64,000 nt of DNA, taken from Branchiostoma floridae (lineage: Eukaryota; Chordata; Leptocardii; Amphioxiformes; Branchiostomatidae). The first letter of the stretch is position 1. Every line of letters begins with the position of its first letter. Made by a program: the position numbers and the translations under genes. Of this stretch, positions 56,201-64,000 are shown piece by piece. The stretch lies in the NCBI RefSeq assembly GCF_000003815.2, contig NC_049990.1, forward strand, positions 7,444,770-7,508,769, read 5' to 3'. Below the pieces are notes generated by a model that was not told where the DNA came from, did no database searches, and saw nothing but the letters and a program-made list of their open reading frames with translations.

Positions 56201-59200
56201 ATAAGGTCCACGTGAAAATAAATGAATTTACTGTACTTTGACTGACAAGGAGGGATGCAGACTTATAAAACTACACCTGCTTTTACACATTTTTATCTTG
56301 TATGTTTTATACATAGAAATAACATCATGTACATTCAATCATTTTAAATGCCTTCACATTACATTTTCTGCTTTGAGATAATTTCATCCTCATTGCTAGG
56401 GGGTGAATCAAGACATTACACGTTTCTTCTGTATTTTCTTGTTCACAAGGTAGCCACTTTCAAGACAATCCATTTTCACTTTATCATGATATGAGATTTA
56501 AACTCCTTTGTAAACAAGGCGGAAACAACAGTTAAAACTTAAAACACAGTGAAAGCTTCCTTTCCATGTCTACCATGAAAATGAATTCATTTACTGTGTG
56601 GTATCTTGTCAGGTGGCCTGTCCTTTTATGAAAGGAAAATATGACACAACGTTCAGAAGAAATGTTACACTACTAGTACTAGCTAGGGCTTGATACCCTT
56701 TGGCTTGATCAGGTTCGAGTCCAGGTCCGAGTCCAGAGGTTTAGGTTCAGGTCCGGACCTGAACCTGATCCTCTATAGCTGATATCTTACTTTGTAATCT
56801 TATGTTAAATAAAGTTTATTAAACCGATATTCAGATTAGTGTACTTTTTATGCCTTTTTGTCAGTGACTAACAAGCAGAGAGGAGATTGAAAGCAGTTTT
56901 ATATTTATTTGGAGAACATGCTACACATAATTCACTGCAAACTTTGCTTATTTTGTGCTTTGACATGACTTCCCTCTCCTCAGAAGTTCCCTTGTGTCGA
57001 AAATGGCGCAAAAGTACAAAATAGTGGCTTAATTTGCAGCCAATCACGTTGCAGCAAATCAAACAACGCCATCTAGCGAGCAAGCTTAACCTGCATTCTC
57101 GTGAGACTTGACGCGAGAATTGGCGAGAACCCGCGATGTTTTGTGTAGAATCCAAGATGGCGGCCTGTTTGTTTTCGCCGAGTGCTAAAATTTCTTCCTG
57201 CAAGACCACACAAATCGCCTCAAAGCTGGAAAAATGGATTGAATACACGTGCAGAAGAAGAAAGAAATGTTGCTTGTCCCATGGTAATTTTTTCTGGGTG
57301 CAGATTCTTCAGTTTGGGTGAAAATTTACCAGAATAATTGAGGAATTTTCCACTCAATTCCGGTACGTACGCATCCACTTCGTCAGTCGGCCTCATGCCG
57401 TGGTAAAATTTGATGTTTTTTCGTTAGCACATTGTCATTGTTGACCTAAAATGGAGCTGACAGGTACACAATGGGATGAATATGAATTTATTGTAGGCTA
57501 AGTTAGTTTGATTCATGGCTATTTTACCATTCTATGGCCGGAGTACTACTGTGATGTCTAAGTACAATTTTTATTTCTTGAAATTGTTCAGCCTTCCGGT
57601 CCAAAAAAACGGTTCACGACTTTCGTTTTTTTGGACTCGGTTCTCGGATGTTGTACCGGTAAAAACCGGTCCGGCCGAACCGGTATCCAGCCCTATTGGG
57701 CACTTATACTAAGTTATAGGTAGAACTAACTTACCTCCTCCCTCTGTACTGTGTGTTCTTTCTCATTGTCTCCCTCGATTTTCACCCTGACCACCCCAGA
57801 TTTGTCCACGATCTCCTGGATAATACGACCATTCTTGCCTATTACTCTTCCTGTGGAAAAGAGTTGAAAAATGAATTCCTGAAAGTGTAGTACACATCTA
57901 TTGGGGCTTGAAATACTTTTTGGAAATAAGAAATCAAAGATTATACACCATGAAATATCTGGAGTGTCTGTGAATTTTTTTAAAAATTTCTTGCTGCTTC
58001 TATGCATTTTCCCATTGGCTCCCATAAGGCAACAGACATGCATATAGCAGGAAATCTGATAACCTATAATTACAGGACCTTAGACCTAACTTCTTGTCAG
58101 TGTCCCAACATGCTTAGCATTTGGAAGTAAGTGTAGGAAAACACACAAACTGACACACCTTTGCTAAGAGCTTTATATAAACGAGTCCGTAGTTTGCATT
58201 GCATATGTGCAATGATACACTGTGGGAAATACATGTTTCTCAAAAGTGAAGGCTCCTGAGACATAAACAAAAGTCATCTAGTCCTGTATTAAGTATGGAC
58301 AATGCAAGGACTGTCAGGGGCCTTTACCTTTGACCAAAAGCATATGCAAATCATGAACTGGCTTATTGTGTGAGGTTCTGTATCCAGACACATCAGGCAT
58401 GTAGAGATGTGATGGAGTCGTACACCTCAAGTTGGGTCTGGCACACACATTCCCCCAGCCTGGCAGGGGAGGCCAGGCTGGCCCTTGGTGTGCATGGCTC
58501 GAAATTAATTTTTGGGATTAGGTGCACTGGTGCACCCAGCTTAAGAAATTGGGTGTGTGCACCACTTTAAATTGAAGTAATAAGATAGTAATAAAACTTA
58601 GTTACAAGCTATCAAATTCTTAAACAAGTACCATGATTGACATTCTTATTATCTTTCTAACACTTAGATGTCAAGAATATGATATATACTAGTATACTTT
58701 GATATCTTAACATACACAACCTAAGAAAATATTTGGGTGCACCCTGTGCACCCACAAAAAAATAATTGGGTGCACAGCTCCAATTTTGGGTGCGCCTGGG
58801 TGCACATGCACCCAGTATTTCGAGCCCTGGTGTGCCATGGTTAAAGTTAGTTAAAGTTCTTCTTGTTCCTTTCATTGTATAGGGGCTTTGTTTCCGTGTG
58901 TATGTTCAACTCCCATACTCTTTCACATACAGTGTAAGTGCTGATTGTACCATCTATTAAATTTTCGCATTACCCAACCAGTGTTTGAACCACCAACCTT
59001 CCCAATACATGGTAAAAACACTACCTTGGCCATTGCACCAGTCTTTTGCATGCCGTACATACAAAAGAAATACCAACTTGCCTATGAGATTTCTTGGGAC
59101 TTGGACAACATCTTGTTTATACTCCAGCATTCTCCTTGCTTGCTGTACTGCCTCCTTTGTCTGTAACAAGTAAAGTTTGGACCAGTTCAACATAAGCAAG

Positions 59201-62200
59201 TTACAGTATAGGAACATACATTGTATTTTGTATATACAGCATATCAGACTCCATGACTGCTGGTCTATGTTTGGATTATTGTTGAGTTCTCTGCACTCTC
59301 TTTTTGTACTTGTAAAAGCAAAGGAAACTTTGTCTTTGCAAGAGTAATTACAGCAAGATTTCCACAACATTCCTTCTCCAGTGAAAACAAACATGGATAC
59401 ACGGATATACACTCAAACACACGTGTGCATACACAATCATATACAAACACGCACACACAGAGACACTAACATAAACAATCATACACACACATGCAAATCC
59501 CTACACAATAGCAACAGTACAAGTGCATGTTATTCTCACCTCTCCATAAATCTTAAAGGTGCATGTTTGTTCTTCCAGTTCGATGGCCGTGACCCCCTCG
59601 AGTCTGCGAGCCTGCATGATGTTGGCCCCGTGTGATCCGATAGCCAGTCCCATCAGGTCCTCCCGCACTGAGAACTCCTCCAGGCATTGCCGCTGCATGG
59701 CTTTAGTGGTCTGGGCAAGACAAAGACTCTGCATTAAATCTTCATTCTCAGGCTCCATTTGCAGCACACTCTTTTCATGTTATGCATAGCTTTTGTTCAT
59801 ACCACCATGTTTGAGTGTAAACATATTCATAATTATTGCACTGAATACAGTCACACAAAGTGACAAACACAACTTTGCTCCGAAAAAGTTCCCACCAAGG
59901 TTGGGAGTAGCCTGAAATCCATCCTATTCTAGCTCCAGTTTGCTTCTCTTGCATCAAAGAGGATTAAGACTTTTCCTAGTTTGATTTGTAAAAACTCCCA
60001 ACAATTCCAAGGCCATTGTCGGCCATGACAGGGGCTTCAGGCAGCAGCGTTGGCAGGTAAAAGTTTTTTTTTGTATACATGGTTCCAATTCTCAGCTTAG
60101 CAGCGGAGCTGTCAGTTACACTTGGCAGTATGCTATACTTTACAAAGAACTGTATTATCTTATTGTGACAGACAAACATACAGTTTGCTTTGTTATTTCG
60201 ATTGAGTCACAGCTGGAATTAGTACTTTAAAAAAAGATTTGATTACAAGTTGCAGTCATTTAAAATGAAAGGGAAGGATATACTCTATTGATACATTGTG
60301 AAAAAGCTTGATTGTAAGAGTCTGGTGTGACGTGTATCACTTGAGAACGGCTAAAATAAAGGGATAAAGCAAGTTCAGGGTTCTAGCCAGCACCCGACCT
60401 TCCGCCCTTTGACGGAATTTTGAAGCTGGGGACGGACAAAAATTTTGCTCATTCTGTCCTCTGTGACAGACAAAAATCGGCATGTAAATATATCAATCAG
60501 ACATTCAGAGGGTCAAGATTTCAAAATCTTTCCAGGGAGCATGCTCCAGACCCACCTAGGATCCCCTAAGATTCCCTATCAAAATCTAGGGGATGGAAAA
60601 ATATTTCAGGCTGGCTAAAACACTGACACCACACCACAAACTCCTCACCTCCAATTGTTGCTGTGCTTCCTTTTTCCTTGCCTCCAGCATGAGCTTTGTT
60701 CGTAGACTACGGAAGTGCATGTCACTCAAAATCTGCGCTCTCTTTACCGCCGCCTCATCATTGGAGATTACTACGATTGCGTTCAGGTCCGTGTTGAACA
60801 CAACGGACCCTGCCGTCAACTTCAAGGCCCTCTTGAACTCATTGTGATTACTTTCTACTCGACAACTGTGGAGAATATTACAAAACAGAATGTTAGGATT
60901 CCTTTCAACTCTTACTACTAGTATGTGCTAAGGTTGTAGTTGCCAATGTTTGCTGAGGAAAGATAGGTCAGTGGTCGAGGACAGCTGACACACACAAAAA
61001 ATTAATCAAGCTTGACATCGTTTTTAAGGAATAAAAAAGAAACTAAGTTTGGGTATGTTACTTTGGTTTTTATTTAAGTGGGAATTCATTACATCCGGAA
61101 TATGAGTTTCCAAATCCAATGTAAAACTGCCGAACTATAGAAAACGTCCTTTCCCCTTACATAAATCCCTGCGAAAATAATCAATTTACTATAACTCACC
61201 ATTCCCTGAGGTCTTCAGGCACATCTATCGTACACTTGTGGAAGGAGTCCTTGGTCAATGGAGGGCTGGAAGGAAACAACAGCAGTGGAATTACTAACCA
61301 TTTTGAGTGGTGAAATATTCGAAGTGGATTCATGGGCGAGAACATGTATAGTACTGTACAACTGCAGTGAACTTAAATGCCTCTTTTCCCTCCTACTGCA
61401 AGATGATATCCCTTTGAACTTCTATGATTTACCGTATATTGCCAGCAATATATTGACAGGAAATGAGACATTTTCTTCGACCTTTGTGGGACCTTTGACA
61501 TAACTTCTTGTCAGTGTCCCTGACAGCATGAGCATGTGGAAACCACCAATCTACTGCCAAACTATGGACACAAAAGCAAGCAAACACACACTGAAAAGGA
61601 AAACCTACGTACACAGGGGCAACAAAAGAACTCACTTTTTGTTTGCCGGGCGGATTTTTCCTGTGTCTATAATGTCCTTAAACGTTGCCTCCAGGTCGAG
61701 GTATTCTACTACACAGAAGGCTCCCTTGCATCTTTTTACCCTGCAGGGCCACCAACCACACGGCTCATCATTCGTTTCTGCCAAAGCCTGAGGAGAAACA
61801 CAAAGTGGGGTCACATATCAGAACAAATACTGTACAAATAGCAATACAGTAGAAGCCAGTTAATTGCACAAGAGATAACTGCTCACTTCTGTTAATTGCA
61901 CGGAATCCCAAAGTCCCCTGAATAACTTTGCTTTGTTGCACCATCCGGATAGTTGCACAAAATGTGCTGACGAATGGGGAGTGCAATTAAATGGCTTCTA
62001 CTGTACTGGAAATTAGGAAAACAGCGTGAATCTCAGAACTTTAAAAAAAAAAATCAGGTAACTCTACCAGAAATAAAGCAAAGCAAAAAAATAAACATTC
62101 CTGTAGTTTCATTATTGCTTTTGAAATTCACAGAATACCAGAGATGATATTTACAGTCCCTTTTTACAAGTGGCCTTTAATTTAAACGTTGTGCCCTTAA

Positions 62201-62364
62201 AATTGAAAATCCAAAGAAAGTAATTTGCAGACTGAGCGGAGGGTCATCACTTTCCACATACAGCATGTACCTCTACTTCATCTCCCTCCTGAGGTTCGTA
62301 ATCTTCTACGGGGGCTGAAGGGAGCCGCACATCTTGGAACGGAACTTTGCGTTCTGGCTGCCAG
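50294..62364 (-). CDS. FMR1: FMR1/FXR family RNA-binding protein, lacking first exons
   Basis: Thirteen exons on the minus strand join in phase to 678 aa: 62271-62364, 61636-61787, 61200-61265, 60649-60865, 59540-59710, 59082-59160, 57735-57850, 55485-55511, 55302-55388, 54596-54845, 54024-54197, 53392-53616, 50294-50670. The start lies beyond the window. It binds mRNA and ribosomes and restrains translation. Visible parts: end of the Agenet pair ([20 protein letters not shown]), KH0 ([19 protein letters not shown]), KH1 with GSHG loop ([20 protein letters not shown]), KH2 with GKNG ([20 protein letters not shown]), export-type leucines ([14 protein letters not shown]), RGG boxes ([18 protein letters not shown]), Arg clusters ([14 protein letters not shown]) and the family end LVNG. 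Exon sizes 94, 171, 79 and 87 equal those I recall for human FMR1. One intron uses a GC donor and one exon has 27 nt. Confidence 0.95.
52988..53246. mobile_element. hAT-like MITE, CAGGGTTGGACAAG ends
   Basis: The right end reversed reads CAGGGTTGGACAAG; the left reads CAAGGTTGCACAAG. Inside, both halves carry GGGCAAGTA/CCCGAT motifs. About 259 bp in an FMR1/FXR intron. The flanking duplication is only partly visible (TCTAT). Confidence 0.65.
54280..54420 (+). repeat. LINE C-terminal scrap
   Basis: A short plus-strand frame reads [17 protein letters not shown], matching the ASSLDSFKQRLY-like motif near the end of CR1/Jockey-type ORF2. It lies in an FMR1/FXR intron. Confidence 0.45.
55604..55943. 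mobile_element. hAT-like MITE with perfect 8-bp target duplication
   Basis: CAGGGTTGTGGCCAGC at the left and its inverted partner GCTGGCTACAACCCTG at the right, 340 bp apart. TTTGGGAC occurs directly before and after (55596-55603 and 55944-55951). Interior is non-coding. It lies in the FMR1/FXR intron just before the 27-nt exon. Confidence 0.9.
56041..56233. mobile_element. TA-flanked MITE related to 13200-13413
   Basis: Ends CTGTAAAT and inverted CAGTAAAT next to TA. Shares GTGGTTTTAG and GCGGCG-type motifs with the 13200 element. In an FMR1/FXR intron. A partial relative may follow at 56500-56602. Confidence 0.6.
58494..58827. mobile_element. hAT-like MITE with GGGCTCGAAAT ends
   Basis: The left end reads ATGGCTCGAAATTAATTTTT; the right end reversed reads GGGCTCGAAATACTGGGTGC. 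Both halves hold GGGTGCAC motifs. TGGTGTGC flanks both ends (58486-58493 and 58828-58835), an 8-bp duplication. In an FMR1/FXR intron. Confidence 0.8.
60376..60625. mobile_element. hAT-like MITE related to 55604-55943
   Basis: The left end CAGGGTTCTAGCCAGC and the degraded right end GGCTGGCTAAAACACTG pair as inverted termini. Interior words GACGGA and GACAGACAAAAAT match the 55604 element in reverse. It ends 24 bp from the donor of the 60649-60865 exon. No target duplication visible. Confidence 0.65.
61847..62003. mobile_element. TA-flanked MITE, 157 bp
   Basis: Ends CAGTAGAAGCCAGTTAATTG and inverted CAGTAGAAGCCATTTAATTG, both continuing CAC, with TA at each flank. Further TTAATTGCAC/GTGCAA words lie inside. 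In an FMR1/FXR intron. Confidence 0.9.
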
Positions 62365-64000
62365 CTGGGAAGGAAGTAAAGAGGATACGTCGATGAAAGT
62401 TAGACACTGAGGTAATAAGATACGCCAAAAAGTTACTCAAACAACTGGATATGATTTTGGAAACGGTCAGAAAAAAATCTGATGTTTCAGATGGTATCCA
62501 CCATCTTTTGTCAGTGACACTGTAAGAAAGACGAGTATGGATTATTGTAACTTGTTGGCAAGTTATTGTTTCCCAAGTATTCCAAGTGTTTGTGGTTGTT
62601 CTATTCTTGCAGTGACCTCTCCATCGCAAATTTATAACATCAGGAATATGTGTTTTTCTTTATGTACATACATCACTATTGTTTTTATATCGTTTTATTG
62701 GCAAGCTTGAAACGTTGCAAAATTACAACCCCCTAAAAATAAACAAATTCCTCTTCATAGTAATAACAGAACAGCAAATACATGATCATGAGAACATATG
62801 TAGTTTCCACATTTCTCATGATATCCTGCCATATGGCATCTAAGCTTTTACATCAATTCTGTAATTGGTCTAATAGTCAGTACTGAGTCCAAGCCAGGTA
62901 TTTAGCATTACATTCCTCCACTAGAATTTTGCTTTGCTCTACTATGAAGCCAAGCATGCAACAACAACAGCAATGATTGTGATAACCATATGTTCGCCAT
63001 CTATAAACAGGGTCTGTGACATTAGATCTATAGCAATAAGACTTAGTGGTGATTCTGTGTAAAATATTTTGGAATCTAGTTCCTCCTACACATGTCAGGA
63101 TCTAGAAAGGTTGGGATATTACTTTGCTAATCAGACCCCTGGAGGAAGATTGGAATTCATACAGGCTATGGAGCCAAGGATGTACATTCTATATTTGAAC
63201 CTAGAGGTCAACCATAGTCTGTTATGAGGTATTTGTGACTGCATAGCTCATACTTATACGACAGATCTAGTCTGGGTTTGGATGGTTGAAGGATGAATAC
63301 CTGTTCTGTATTTGTGTAAGGGTGAGGAATTCAATAATCAAAGTCTTATGCCATCAGCTGTCAATAGGTGGGGAGATAAATTCATATACATTGTCCAAAC
63401 CGTATATCTTATATTTTCTTCACTTTTTCTGGATATTATTTGATTGTATTTTCCTGTCCTATGGGTTTTACAGAACATGGAAATAGTACCAAACACGCAC
63501 AATGAAAAATATAATAAACATTTTCTGAAAACAGTGGTATCAAGTGAAAAACAGGCATGTCAAAAATTACAATAGAGGCCCCTAAGCAACCAAGAAAATG
63601 GGCCACCTTCTGCAGTCAATTTTAAATATTTCCTCAGATGTTTGGATCTTGAATGTGGGACACAAAAAAGGTGATGGCACATTTTCAACGAGCATACACT
63701 TTGAATTTTCTACAATACATTATACAATTTTAAAGGACACCCATGACTGAATTAAAGGAGTTTATTTATTGCCATGTTATATTTGTGCAGACATTTCCGT
63801 ACAACTGCGATTGTTGTCATCAAGATTTATATTTCCAATCATCACCTGAACATGCTAGAAATGGGAAACAGCCAGTGAATGCACTCCAGTGGCTAAATTG
63901 AGCCAGAGGCTTTACATTCACTAACCCATTTTGGCCCCACTCATTCAAAGTGGCAAAGACGTTATCTTAGATTTTTGTGTGGCAACGTCAATACCGCGCA
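62365..64000 (-). other. FMR1/FXR intron before the first visible exon
   Basis: No match to the expected preceding short exon (the GAFYKAFVKDV-type segment) was found up to the window end. AT-rich, with no recognisable gene or element. Confidence 0.5.

Overview
The window looks like nuclear DNA of a lancelet (amphioxus, Branchiostoma). The genes are animal genes split by GT-AG introns with clean phases. One gene stands for the vertebrate FMR1/FXR1/FXR2 trio, there is a muscle-type myosin light chain, and introns and spacers are crowded with short TIR elements, tRNA-derived SINEs and LINE tails. The species call is inference; no search was run. Exon joins below were set by hand from splice sites, reading phase and family alignment from memory.

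Layout. 1-5.0 kb, plus strand: last four coding exons of a myosin essential light chain whose second visible intron carries a 20-copy array of its own 5' splice site and a 5-copy array of its own 3' splice site. 8.3-15.6 kb, minus strand: an eight-exon gene for a helical, BAR-like protein with a proline-rich, NPF-bearing tail. 17.0-34.7 kb: two pairs of inverted paralogues that interlock, CHK/EcKL-type small-molecule kinases at 17.0-19.0 (minus) and 26.8-30.4 (plus), and AADAC-type microsomal esterases at 22.1-24.7 (plus) and 32.4-34.7 (minus). One kinase has an early nonsense codon and the other an altered HGD motif; one esterase has an altered GDSAG motif. 38.1-41.7 kb, minus: a divergent AFG1-type mitochondrial AAA+ ATPase with a C-terminal extension. 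44.9-47.2 kb, plus: a 14-3-3 gene with almost all coding sequence in one exon. 48-64 kb, minus: an FMR1/FXR family gene (13 coding exons visible; the first exons lie beyond the window end), with a 408-base assembly gap in or near its 3' UTR.

The genes do not form a pathway. The kinase and esterase pairs may both belong to small-molecule or lipid handling, as detoxification-type families that often expand by local duplication. FMR1/FXR and 14-3-3 are broadly used regulatory proteins. Non-coding space is dominated by DNA transposon derivatives (TA-flanked, TWA-flanked and 8-bp-TSD hAT-like families), LINE 3' fragments, satellites and microsatellites. No CRISPR, rRNA or convincing functional tRNA gene was seen.
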